Positions 52,069 to 60,423 of a DNA stretch of 64,000 bases are shown piece by piece. Position 1 is the stretch's first letter; each line of letters opens with the position of its first letter. The stretch comes from DATKCT01 sp035513055 (GTDB taxonomy: Bacteria > Verrucomicrobiota > Verrucomicrobiia > Verrucomicrobiales > DEV007), in contig DATKCT010000180.1 in the NCBI GenBank assembly GCA_035513055.1, forward strand, positions 1 through 64,000. Direction: 5' to 3'. The translations under genes were made by a program, and so were the position numbers. The notes beneath the pieces are model-generated. The model saw only the letters and a program-made list of their open reading frames with translations, was not told the origin of the DNA and ran no database searches.

Positions 52069-53607
52069 TCATCCCCTTTCACGCAACAGGCTTTTCCCGG
52101 TCATCTCCTCCGGTTGGGGCAACCCCAGCATCTCCAGCAATGTAGGAGCCACGTCGGCCAGAATCCCGCCGGCAAGTCGTCGCGATGCCGCGTCTTCCGC
52201 CACGTAAAACACGTGGACGAGATTCGTCGTATGCGCGGTATGCGGCGAGCCATCGGCGTTGCGCATGAACTCGCAGTTGCCGTGATCCGCCGTGATCAAC
52301 AGTTTGCCTCCCAACTCCAAAGTCCGTTCCACGACCCTGCGCACGCCCTCATCGACCGTTTCCACCGCCCGGATCGCCGCCGCCACCGATCCCGTGTGCC
52401 CGACCATGTCCGGATTGGCGTAGTTGAGAATCACCAAATCGTAAACCCCGAGCAAATCCACCAACTTGTCCGTCACCTCATCCGCGCTCATCTCGGGTTT
52501 CAGGTCGTAGGTAGCCACTTTCGGAGAGGGCACGATCACCCGGTCCTCTCCCTCAAAGGGCATCTCTTCGCCTCCGTTGAAGAAATAGGTGACGTGAGGA
52601 TACTTCTCGGTCTCCGCGATGCGAAGCTGGCGAAAGCCCGCAACGGCAACAATCTCTCCCAAACCTTGGCGCAAACCCACCGGAGGAAAGACGACGTCGC
52701 ATTCATACTTCTCGTTGTATTCCGTCAGGGTCACATAATGGACCCGGGGCCAGGTTTCCCGGTCAAATCCGGTGAAGTCTTGCTGAAGGAAGGCTTGCGA
52801 CAACTGGCGCGCCCGGTCGGCCCGGAAATTGAAAAAGAGCACGACGTCGCCGTCCCGGACTCGTTGCTCATCCGCTTCGGCAAACACCATGGGGCGCAGG
52901 AATTCGTCGGTTTCGCCTTCGGCATAGCGCAAGGCCACCGCTTCCGCAGCCAACACTTGCTGGCGGTCGCCACGGCCGAGCGCAATGGCGTCCCAAGCGA
53001 TCTTGGTCCGGTCCCAGCGGTGATCCCGATCCATGGCGTAGTAGCGTCCCACCACCGTGGCGATTCTCACCCCCAGTCTGCCCAAAGCCTCTTCACACTG
53101 GCCTATGAAACGGGCGCCCCCAGTCGGAGAAGTGTCGCGTCCGTCGCTGATGGCGTGGACAAAAATATCGCGCACATCCGCCTCCCGCGCCAATTGCGCG
53201 AGGGCCAGCAGATGATCCTGGTGGCTGTGGACTCCCCCGTCCGAGACCAGGCCAATAAGATGCAACCGCCCGGACGCGGCTCGCTCCCAGGCCTGCCGGA
53301 GCACCGCGTTCTCCCGTAACGCACCCTCGGCTACCGCCTTCTGGATCCGGGTCAAATCCTGATAGACCACGCGGCCAGCCCCCAAATTGAGATGCCCGAC
53401 CTCGGAGTTGCCCATTTGCCCTTCGGGCAAGCCCACATCGAGCCCGCTGGCGCTCAACCGCGCCCAGGGATAGTCCGAAAACAAGCGCTCATGAAACGGG
53501 GTCCTGGCCAGCAGCACCGCGTTCCCGTCTCTCTCCGCCGTCTCCTGCCCGCCTGGATTATCACCCCAGCCATCGCGGATGATCAATACCACCGGCCGCC
53601 TTGCCAT
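52069..53607 (-). CDS. gpmI: 2,3-bisphosphoglycerate-independent phosphoglycerate mutase
   Basis: A 512-residue alkaline-phosphatase-superfamily enzyme interconverting 3- and 2-phosphoglycerate. Asp12 is in IIRDGWG; the nucleophile Ser68 is in GQMGNSEVGHLNLGAGR. Later motifs are VSDGGVHSH, HAISDGRDT, FNFRADRARQL, NYANPDMVGHTG, ITADHGN and HTTNLVHV. The full iPGM length and both metal sites are intact. It is manganese dependent in relatives. It serves glycolysis with the class II aldolase encoded at 55147-56178. Confidence 0.93.
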   Translation of the reverse strand: MARRPVVLIIRDGWGDNPGGQETAERDGNAVLLARTPFHERLFSDYPWARLSASGLDVGLPEGQMGNSEVGHLNLGAGRVVYQDLTRIQKAVAEGALRENAVLRQAWERAASGRLHLIGLVSDGGVHSHQDHLLALAQLAREADVRDIFVHAISDGRDTSPTGGARFIGQCEEALGRLGVRIATVVGRYYAMDRDHRWDRTKIAWDAIALGRGDRQQVLAAEAVALRYAEGETDEFLRPMVFAEADEQRVRDGDVVLFFNFRADRARQLSQAFLQQDFTGFDRETWPRVHYVTLTEYNEKYECDVVFPPVGLRQGLGEIVAVAGFRQLRIAETEKYPHVTYFFNGGEEMPFEGEDRVIVPSPKVATYDLKPEMSADEVTDKLVDLLGVYDLVILNYANPDMVGHTGSVAAAIRAVETVDEGVRRVVERTLELGGKLLITADHGNCEFMRNADGSPHTAHTTNLVHVFYVAEDAASRRLAGGILADVAPTLLEMLGLPQPEEMTGKSLLRERG

Positions 53608-53719
53608 GCTTCCCTACCTCCAACCGCGCCGCCCGGCTTGCAAGCAAAAAGGAGAGAGCGACACCCCCGTCGCTCGCACCCGCCCCTGTCCTTGTCCGGA
53701 CCCCTCCGGCGCCCGATGC

Positions 53720-54226
53720 TCAGGAACTCAGCTTGACCAACGTCACCTCCAACTCGGGATCCCCGGTCAAGCCGGCGCCGCCATCAAAGATTCGCAGCTT
53801 CACCTTTTTCTCGTCGACCTTTTGATAGATCATCGTCACGGAGCGGGTCTCGCCTTCCGGCGACCGGTAGTCCGCGCGCAACACCGGATGGGAGTCTTCG
53901 ATCGTCCACACGCCCTTCGAGAGGCCCCCTTCCGAATCCACCGCGACCATACGGACCGCATCGTTTTCGGTGTCCTTGACGATCAATCCCGTTCCCTGCC
54001 GTTCCGGCGAGCTGTAGCGCATGGAAACCGCATGCCCTCCAACCTCCCAAGCGTAGCTGACCTTGATCACTTCTCCGAGGCTCGCTTCGTCGCCCCACTT
54101 CCCAATCATCCAGTCTAATCCGGACTCACGAGCGTGCTCCTGCAAGCTGCCCGCCGCGAAACCAGCCCAAGCGGCCAAAGCCGCGGTTCCCATCACAAAT
54201 CGTCCAATCGTCTTCATCGCTTCCAC
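53720..54226 (-). CDS. Secreted hypothetical beta-rich protein (DUF1579-like)
   Basis: A 168-residue protein with a signal peptide (VMGTAALAAWAGFAAG). After LDWMIGKWGDE the sequence is beta-rich: VSYAWEVGGHAVSMRY, GLIVKDTENDAVRMVAV, GVWTIEDSHPVLRADY and VTMIYQKVDEKKVKLRI. This suits a small beta-barrel (lipocalin/DUF1579-like), with the typical W-x-x-G-x-W start. The ligand is unknown. An alternative ATG is at 54217. The gene shares its strand with the upstream secreted gene at 54251-55018, with a 24-base gap, so they may form one unit. Confidence 0.65.
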   Translation of the reverse strand: MEAMKTIGRFVMGTAALAAWAGFAAGSLQEHARESGLDWMIGKWGDEASLGEVIKVSYAWEVGGHAVSMRYSSPERQGTGLIVKDTENDAVRMVAVDSEGGLSKGVWTIEDSHPVLRADYRSPEGETRSVTMIYQKVDEKKVKLRIFDGGAGLTGDPELEVTLVKLSS

Positions 54227-54250
54227 AAAACCGGAGAAAGCGCGCCTTTG

Positions 54251-55018
54251 TCAACACCCACCCTTCTCGCCCCTCTTCTCGGCGTCCTTCTCACCTTTGC
54301 CCTCGTCCGGCCTTCCGCGGTCCCGGTCCCGGCCCCGAGGTTCCCCGTCATCCATTTTGGCGATCAGATCTTTCATGCGGGCGTCAGCCGCAACGAGCGA
54401 TACGCTGAGTTCCTCCCGGAAATTCCGGTACAATTCTCGCCGGTCCTCGTTCGGCCCCGCCTTTTCCATCCGCCGCCGAAACTCCGCGACTTTTTCATCC
54501 CCTCCGATCCCCTTCCAAGCGGCGAAAAAGACATCGCGTTCTTGGTCCGAAAGCACCTCCAGCCGGAAAGGTGGGCCGTCGGGACGCCCGCGATCCGGCC
54601 GTCCCCCATTGAAGGGAAACCCTCCGCGACCACCGAAACGTTCTTCGACCTTGGCCAGGAGGGCGTCTGCACTCGGATCCAGCTCCAGAATAGTCTCGTT
54701 GAGCAACTTGCGGTAAGCCGCAAAAGAGTCCTTCGCGGCCTTTTGAGCCTCGGACACCGCCTCAGTGGCATGGGCTTTCTCCATCAAGGTGCGCAAGCGG
54801 TCCCAATCCTCCCGATTCATGCGAGAGGGCCCTTCCTGCGGTGGACGGCGTCCACGCCGCTCCCCGTCCCGCGGCGGCTCGCCGGGCCCATCCCCCTGAT
54901 CGCGGCCGGCCCTCTGCTCCCGGCTCGGGGGATCAGCCGCGGCCGGCCCGGGTATCATCCATCCGGCCGCCAGGATCCACCCCGGAACCAGAACTCTTTC
55001 CAACCATCGGAATCTCAT
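54251..55018 (-). CDS. Secreted hypothetical protein, Arg/Gly/Asp-rich
   Basis: A 255-residue exported protein. The start at 55018 gives a signal peptide (LVPGWILAAGWMIPGPAAA). Residues 30-70 are a disordered Arg/Gly/Pro tract; 70-125 and 155-215 are helical (MNREDWDRLRTLMEKAHATE; YRNFREELSVSLVAADARMK). The helical parts loosely resemble Spy/CpxP-type periplasmic chaperones, without the LTxxQ motif. The C-terminal 30 residues are charged low complexity ending in Cys. Function unknown. Confidence 0.6.
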   Translation of the reverse strand: MRFRWLERVLVPGWILAAGWMIPGPAAADPPSREQRAGRDQGDGPGEPPRDGERRGRRPPQEGPSRMNREDWDRLRTLMEKAHATEAVSEAQKAAKDSFAAYRKLLNETILELDPSADALLAKVEERFGGRGGFPFNGGRPDRGRPDGPPFRLEVLSDQERDVFFAAWKGIGGDEKVAEFRRRMEKAGPNEDRRELYRNFREELSVSLVAADARMKDLIAKMDDGEPRGRDRDRGRPDEGKGEKDAEKRGEKGGC

Positions 55019-55146
55019 GGTGTCTTCCTTGCCTTCTCCGGCTACCAAACCCCCGGGCCCAGGAAAGGTTGCGCTCCCCTTCCTCTCGGGCCCAGCGGTC
55101 CTCGGCCTTGCAAAGGATCCCCATCCATACTAGATGGGGCCACTCT

Positions 55147-56178
55147 ATGCCAGTCGCAACTCCAAGCCAATTTGCGGCCATGGTCTACGCCGCCCAGAAG
55201 GGCGCCTACGCCTACCCCGCCATCAACGTCACTTCGCTTCCCTCCCTCAACGGAGCCCTGCGCGCTTTCGCCGCGGCCCGATCCGACGGCATCATCCAGG
55301 TTTCGGTGGGCGGCGGCCAGTTCGCCTCGGGTTCCGCCCTCAAAGACGCCGCTCTCGGCGCGATCGTCCTCGCCGAGGTGGCTCACCGCCTCGCCGAACG
55401 CCACGAGGTGTTCATCGGCCTTCACACCGATCATTGTCAGCCGGATAAGGTCGACTCTTTTCTCGAACCCCTGCTCGCAGAAACCGAACGCAGGCGCAAG
55501 CAGGGCCTCCCCAATCTCTTCACCTCCCACATGCTCGACGCCTCCGAACTGCCCCTGGCAGAAAACATGGCCCTCTCCCGCAAACTCCTTGCCCGCTGCG
55601 CTGAACTGGAAATCGTGCTCGAGGTCGAAGCCGGCGTCGTCGGCGGCGAAGAAGACGGCATAGACCACTCCGGGCGCCCTGCGGAAAAGCTCTACACCAG
55701 CCCGGAAGACATGCTTGAGGTGCACGAAAGCCTCCGAGGGATCGGCCGTTACCTTTTTGCCGCCACCTTCGGCAATGTCCATGGCTCTTACAAACCGGGC
55801 GCCGTTCAACTCCGTCCCGAGATTCTCAAGCGCGGCCAAGCGGCCGTCATGAGCAAATACGGAGCCGAGGCCGAGTTCGACCTCGTTTTTCACGGCGGCT
55901 CCGGATCCACCCTCGAAGAAATCCGCGAGACCCTCGATTACGGCGTCGTCAAGATGAACATCGACACCGATACCCAATACGCCTTCACCCGGCCCATCGC
56001 CGATCACCTCTTCCGCAACTACGACGCGGTTCTCAAAATCGATGGAGAAGTCGGCGACAAGAAACTTTACGATCCCCGCAGTTACCTGAGAGCCGCCGAG
56101 CAGGGACTCTGCGAACGCCTCAAACAAGCCTGCGACGACCTCCTCTCGACAGGTCGCACTCTCTTCGGCACGCTCTGA
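55147..56178 (+). CDS. fba: Class II fructose-bisphosphate aldolase
   Basis: A 343-residue zinc-dependent aldolase of the long class IIA type. GLHTDHC at 91-97 holds the catalytic Asp95 and metal His96. Others are SHMLDASELP, the Glu-rich loop EAGVVGGEEDG, FGNVHGSYKPG with a metal His, and HGGSGS with the second phosphate-binding loop. VKMNIDTDTQYAF is the usual end of the barrel. It splits fructose-1,6-bisphosphate into DHAP and glyceraldehyde-3-phosphate. The start at 55147 is a typical N-terminus (MPVATPSQFAAMV). It begins a short plus-strand run with two membrane proteins. Confidence 0.92.
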   Translation: MPVATPSQFAAMVYAAQKGAYAYPAINVTSLPSLNGALRAFAAARSDGIIQVSVGGGQFASGSALKDAALGAIVLAEVAHRLAERHEVFIGLHTDHCQPDKVDSFLEPLLAETERRRKQGLPNLFTSHMLDASELPLAENMALSRKLLARCAELEIVLEVEAGVVGGEEDGIDHSGRPAEKLYTSPEDMLEVHESLRGIGRYLFAATFGNVHGSYKPGAVQLRPEILKRGQAAVMSKYGAEAEFDLVFHGGSGSTLEEIRETLDYGVVKMNIDTDTQYAFTRPIADHLFRNYDAVLKIDGEVGDKKLYDPRSYLRAAEQGLCERLKQACDDLLSTGRTLFGTL

Positions 56179-56212
56179 TTTTCGCGCGCTCGCCTCCAAC
56201 CACGCCCCCATC

Positions 56213-56977
56213 ATGACCGTCATGGCCGAAGACCGTCCCGTTGCACAACCCGGCCAATCAGAGAATCCCCTGACCAATATTCTGGTCAATGTTCTCGTCC
56301 CCGTGGTCGCCCTCAGCTTTCTCAGCAAAGAGGGAGATCGCTTTTACCACATCGGGCCCGTTTGGGGCATGGTGGTCGCAATCGCCTTTCCGGTCCTCTA
56401 CGGCATCCGCTATTTTCTTCAGAAGCGGAGATGGAATTTCTTCTCCGTCCTCGGAGTCGCCAGCGTGCTCCTCACCGGCGGGATCACCTTGTTGGTTTGG
56501 AAACAGGACGGCACCATCCATTCCAACGCGGCTCTGCTCTTCGCGATCAAGGAAGCCTCCATCCCCCTGGTTTTCGGACTAACCATTTTCGGTTCGTGGT
56601 GGACGGCCACCCCTCTCGTCCGGGTCTTTCTTTACAACAGAGACCTCTTCGATGTGCCTCGTGTCGAGCAAGCCATCCGGCAACACGGCCGTGAACCAGA
56701 CTACCGCAATCTGCTCTTTCGGAGCAACTTGCTCTTGGCCGGCTCCTTCTTCCTCAGCACGGTCATGAACTTCTTCCTCGCCCTCCACTTCCTGACTGGG
56801 GTCACCCAGAGCAGGGAAGCCTACAACGTCGCCGTGGGCCGCCTCACAGGCTGGGGGTTCCTGGTCATCGGCCTGCCCATCACCGCCGTGTTCCTCCTCC
56901 TCATCTTCGGCCTGCTGCGCCGCCTCAAGACCATGACCGGTCTGGGCCGGGACGAGATCCTCCTCATCAAATCCTGA
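56213..56977 (+). CDS. VC0807-family membrane protein
   Basis: A 254-residue membrane protein with about six hydrophobic segments. NPLTNILVNVLVPVVALSFL near residue 19, then GPVWGMVVAIAFPVLYGIRY and RRWNFFSVLGVASVLLTGG match the VC0807/intracellular-septation-like family. Function is unknown. A charged loop follows residue 130 (FDVPRVEQAIRQHGREPDYR). It lies 34 bases after fba and 9 before the YdcF-like gene. Confidence 0.7.
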   Translation: MTVMAEDRPVAQPGQSENPLTNILVNVLVPVVALSFLSKEGDRFYHIGPVWGMVVAIAFPVLYGIRYFLQKRRWNFFSVLGVASVLLTGGITLLVWKQDGTIHSNAALLFAIKEASIPLVFGLTIFGSWWTATPLVRVFLYNRDLFDVPRVEQAIRQHGREPDYRNLLFRSNLLLAGSFFLSTVMNFFLALHFLTGVTQSREAYNVAVGRLTGWGFLVIGLPITAVFLLLIFGLLRRLKTMTGLGRDEILLIKS

Positions 56978-56986
56978 TCCCCGGCG

Positions 56987-57718
56987 ATGCCCGGCCGACG
57001 CATCACCTGGTTCCGCCGCCGGTCTCTCTGGCTTCCCACCCTCCCCGGTTGGATCCTCCTTGCCGCGCTCGCCGCGCTGTGCGCAGCCCTCTTTGTCGCC
57101 GTCCTTTATCCCTTTCTTTCCAGCGGCGCGCCCCTTCCCCGGGCCTCCATCCTGGTCATCGAAGGCTGGGTCCACGACAACGCCGTCCGGGAAGCTCAAC
57201 GCATCGCTGAAAACGAAGGTTATGAGACAATCTGCGCGGCAGGCGTCGATCTGACCAAAGGCAGTCTCCTGGCTGAATATGGAGACTTCGCCACACTTAC
57301 CGCCGCCACGCTGGAGCGTTTGGGAACGCCCAAGGATCAGATTCTGGCGGCGCCCGGGGGAGCCGGTCAGAGACACCGCACTTATTTCTCCGCAGCCGCC
57401 GTCCGCCGCGCCCTCGAGGACCACGGAGCACTGCAAGGCAACATCAACGTGCTCACCGTCGGACCCCATGCCCGCCGGACCGCTCTGGTCTACCAAAAAG
57501 TATTCCGCGATACGCCCTGCCGCGTGGGAATCATCCAGACCCCGCCTGAAGACTATGATCCCCGCCGCTGGTGGAGCACCAGCAACGGAGCCAAGAGCGT
57601 CATCACGGAAGCCATCGCCTGGTTCCACGAATTCACTCTCAATGGCGGCCGCGACAAGCTGGCCCAACAGGCGCTCACATCGCCATACCCCCGTCCACAG
57701 CCAGCACCTGCCCAGTGA
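56987..57718 (+). CDS. YdcF/ElyC (DUF218)-like membrane-anchored protein
   Basis: A 243-residue protein. One N-terminal membrane helix (LPGWILLAALAALCAALFVA) is followed by a Rossmann-like domain beginning ASILVIEGWVHDNAVREAQR. The order strand-GW-DGxAxxA, ICAAGVDLTKG and VGPHARRTALVYQKVF resembles DUF218 (YdcF/SanA/ElyC). Relatives affect envelope integrity and lipid-carrier flow. Its last 44 bases overlap convergent fabG. Confidence 0.55.
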   Translation: MPGRRITWFRRRSLWLPTLPGWILLAALAALCAALFVAVLYPFLSSGAPLPRASILVIEGWVHDNAVREAQRIAENEGYETICAAGVDLTKGSLLAEYGDFATLTAATLERLGTPKDQILAAPGGAGQRHRTYFSAAAVRRALEDHGALQGNINVLTVGPHARRTALVYQKVFRDTPCRVGIIQTPPEDYDPRRWWSTSNGAKSVITEAIAWFHEFTLNGGRDKLAQQALTSPYPRPQPAPAQ

Positions 57719-58421
57719 TGTAACGCGCCCCGTCCCCCGCGAGAAACACGGCGGCGTGGGCTACGTCGTCCACCGTTCCAAAACTCCGGCAAGGTATCTG
57801 CCCCAGCACCACCTCCCTCAGTTGCTCCTTCAAGGAGCCGGTCATGTCAGTCGAAATAAAACCCGGCGCGATCACGTTAGCCGTCAATCCGCGGCTGGCA
57901 TACTCGCGCGCCAGGGATTTGGTGAACCCAATCAACCCAGCCTTGCTCGCCGCATAATTCACCTGCCCGGCATTCCCCATCAGACCAACCACCGATCCGA
58001 TATTGATGATCCGCGAAGAACTCTGGCGGATCAGGGCCCGCTGGAAGGCCTTCACCGCATTGAAAGCCCCCTTCAAATTGGTGTCCAGCACCACATCCCA
58101 ATCCTCCTCGCTCATTCGCAAGCACAGTCCATCACGCGTAACCCCGGCGTTGTTGATCAGAATATCGACTTTCTCAAAGTCCCCCAGAATGCGCTTGCCG
58201 GTCTCCTGCATCGCCTCAAAACCGGCCACATCGACCGCGTAGGCTCGCGCCAGGCCCAGATGCCGGGATTGGATCTCCTGTGCCGTTGCCTGGGCGTTCG
58301 CCTCTGACCGGCTAATCACGGCCACGGCAGCTCCCAACTCGGCAAATCGCATCGCCACTGCCTGCCCAATGCCACGGCCCCCGCCTGTCACCACCACAAC
58401 CTTATGAGAGAACTCGCTCAT
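57675..58421 (-). CDS. fabG: 3-oxoacyl-[acyl-carrier-protein] reductase
   Basis: A 248-residue classical SDR. TGGGRGIG at 12-19 binds NADPH; ILINNAGVTRD, INIGS (catalytic Ser), YAASKAG (Tyr, Lys) and the C-terminal ITGQVLAVDGGMAM match FabG closely. It reduces 3-oxoacyl-ACP in fatty acid synthesis. No acpP or fabD/fabF is adjacent; it lies 48 bases after the SSS symporter gene on the same strand. A related role on sugars cannot be excluded, but the FabG fit is very good. Confidence 0.9.
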   Translation of the reverse strand: MSEFSHKVVVVTGGGRGIGQAVAMRFAELGAAVAVISRSEANAQATAQEIQSRHLGLARAYAVDVAGFEAMQETGKRILGDFEKVDILINNAGVTRDGLCLRMSEEDWDVVLDTNLKGAFNAVKAFQRALIRQSSSRIINIGSVVGLMGNAGQVNYAASKAGLIGFTKSLAREYASRGLTANVIAPGFISTDMTGSLKEQLREVVLGQIPCRSFGTVDDVAHAAVFLAGDGARYITGQVLAVDGGMAM

Positions 58422-58469
58422 CGATGCTTAGAATTCAATTTTTGGATCTCCGATCTCAAATGGGTAATC

Positions 58470-60044
58470 TCAAATCCTCCCCCTCACGGCAAAGAACTTC
58501 TCCAGCGTCGATTCTGACGGAGGCCGGGTCAGCAATGAGACCACCACCAAAGTCAACGTCGCCAAGGCCACCAGCACGACCACGGGCATCATTCCGAAAA
58601 TCAAGAGTTCGTCCGCCGGCGCGCTGGCCATTGCCTTCTTCGTGGCCATATCGCGCCAGAACAGGGCTGCCCAAGCCGCTGCCGTAACGGCCATGGACGC
58701 GATCGCCCCCGCCTTGGTCGCCCTCCTCCAATAGACCGCCGCAACCACCAGGGGGAACAGCGCCGAGAATCCGCTGAAACACCAAACTCCTATATCGAAG
58801 ACCTGCGCACTGTCTTGCCGCCACACTGCCAAACCATAGGTCGTCGCCACTACTCCCAAGACAAATCCCCGCGCCATCCACACCTTCTGCCGGTCCGAAA
58901 ACCGCGCCTCACCATAACGATGCACCACGACGTCATTGGTAAACATCGTTCCTAAGCACATGAACTGCGAGTCCAGACTGGACATGATCGCCGCCAATAC
59001 CCCAGCTCCCACCAAGCCCCCCAAAAACGGCGATTGCACCAATTCCTTGACCATTCTCCCCAGGACGGCGTTGGCGCTTTGCCCCGGTCCCAGTTCCCCC
59101 AGATAGGCCGAGGCCCATACCCCGATGAGAATGCAAGGAAGCCAGACTATCAAAATGCAAACGGGATGAGCGACGACCGTCAACCGGAAGGATTTTGCGC
59201 TTTTCGCCGTCAACCAATGCTGAAAAACGTGAGGAAACATCCCGACCGACAGCGGCACAAAGCAATAGGAGAAGAACTGGAGTTGCCCCATGAGCCCCTC
59301 CCGAGCCAAGCGCGGGGCGGCAAAGGCATCCTGGGCCACCATCTGCGCGGCCTTCTCCAAGCCGCCCAATTTTCCCGCGATCATGAAGAAGGCGATCACC
59401 CCAGTGGCCATGAAGACGATGGTCTGGAAGGTGTTCGCCCATACCGCTCCACGAAGCCCTCCGAAAAAGACGTAACTGAGCACGACCGCACAGATGACCA
59501 ATCCTCCGAGCCAAGGCGGAATTCCTCCGCTGAGCGGATGAGGATCCCCGTTGGGAAGCAGCTTGGGAAAGTTCTCCGGAAACATCCCGGCCGTCGTCGC
59601 CTGCAAGAACTTGCCCGCTGCGATTACTCCGACCAAGAGATAGGGAATCACCAAGAGGACCAAGATGGGAAACAACAGGTAACCAATGCCCGGCGACTCG
59701 AAGCGATCCCGAAAGTACGCGCACTGTGTAACATAACCATAGCGCTTGCCCGCAGCCCACAAACGGATGCCGACGATGAAGAAAACGGCCGAGTGGACCA
59801 AGCCAGACCACGAAGCCATCGCCCCATAAACGCCGATGCCGAAGCCGTAAGCCTTTCCCGTTGATCCGACCAAGGCAAACCCGGTCATCGTCGTCCCGAA
59901 AATCGACATCAGCAGAAAAAAGGATCCCACAGTCCGGCTGACCACGAAGTAGTCGGCGCTCGTGCCCTTGAACATCCTGCTGCTCACCACACCGAGCACG
60001 AGCAGAAGGCCGAGGTAGCCGGCAATGACGTAGAGCGCGGTCAC
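58470..60044 (-). CDS. Sodium:solute symporter (SSS) family transporter
   Basis: A 524-residue protein with about 13 membrane helices. The family start is YVIAGYLGLLLVLGVVSSR then DYFVVSRTVGSFFLLMSIFG. GTTMTGFALVGSTGKAY and the central GAGVLAAIMSSLDSQFM are the conserved SSS motifs (Na2-site Ser-Ser in the SSLDS stretch). The substrate is unknown; PVC members move sugars, carboxylates or amino acids. It follows the DUF3311 gene by 75 bases; this pair recurs in bacteria. Confidence 0.88.
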   Translation of the reverse strand: MTALYVIAGYLGLLLVLGVVSSRMFKGTSADYFVVSRTVGSFFLLMSIFGTTMTGFALVGSTGKAYGFGIGVYGAMASWSGLVHSAVFFIVGIRLWAAGKRYGYVTQCAYFRDRFESPGIGYLLFPILVLLVIPYLLVGVIAAGKFLQATTAGMFPENFPKLLPNGDPHPLSGGIPPWLGGLVICAVVLSYVFFGGLRGAVWANTFQTIVFMATGVIAFFMIAGKLGGLEKAAQMVAQDAFAAPRLAREGLMGQLQFFSYCFVPLSVGMFPHVFQHWLTAKSAKSFRLTVVAHPVCILIVWLPCILIGVWASAYLGELGPGQSANAVLGRMVKELVQSPFLGGLVGAGVLAAIMSSLDSQFMCLGTMFTNDVVVHRYGEARFSDRQKVWMARGFVLGVVATTYGLAVWRQDSAQVFDIGVWCFSGFSALFPLVVAAVYWRRATKAGAIASMAVTAAAWAALFWRDMATKKAMASAPADELLIFGMMPVVVLVALATLTLVVVSLLTRPPSESTLEKFFAVRGRI

Positions 60045-60119
60045 GGAAACATTCCTTCGGTCATCAATCCCTTCCGGCGCCTGCCTGGGACGCCCGTCGC
60101 GCCCTCCCGGTCCCGGCGA

Positions 60120-60386
60120 TCATCGCCGGTTCACAGTCCCGCTTGTGTCCTCTGGCCCTTCCCCCGGCAGCCCGGAGGACAGTTCCCTGGCCCAAGCCTC
60201 AATGTGCTCCGGCCAGGCATAACGGCAAGCCAGCGCCCACAATCCCGCTGCAGCCAAGGAATAGAGCGCATGATAACCCAATCCCGCAGGAAGAAATCCC
60301 AACCAAAGACTCCGGTCCGCCCACAACCAAAAGTCGTGATGGAGCAGGATGAATGCCGCCCCGGCGATGGCAAGCCAAGCTTTCAC
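60120..60386 (-). CDS. DUF3311-like small membrane protein
   Basis: An 88-residue protein with two membrane helices (AIAGAAFILLHHDFWLW; YHALYSLAAAGLWALACRYA). HHDFWLWADRSLWLGFLPAG then WPEHIEAW matches small DUF3311 proteins encoded beside SSS symporters. The GTG start at 60386 is preferred; a TTG at 60416 would add ten residues. It lies 37 bases after the PQQ-like gene and upstream of the symporter, so it is probably an accessory subunit. Confidence 0.65.
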   Translation of the reverse strand: MKAWLAIAGAAFILLHHDFWLWADRSLWLGFLPAGLGYHALYSLAAAGLWALACRYAWPEHIEAWARELSSGLPGEGPEDTSGTVNRR

Positions 60387-60423
60387 CTGAAACCAGAGCG
60401 GCTTCTCTTCCCCCAAAGGCGGT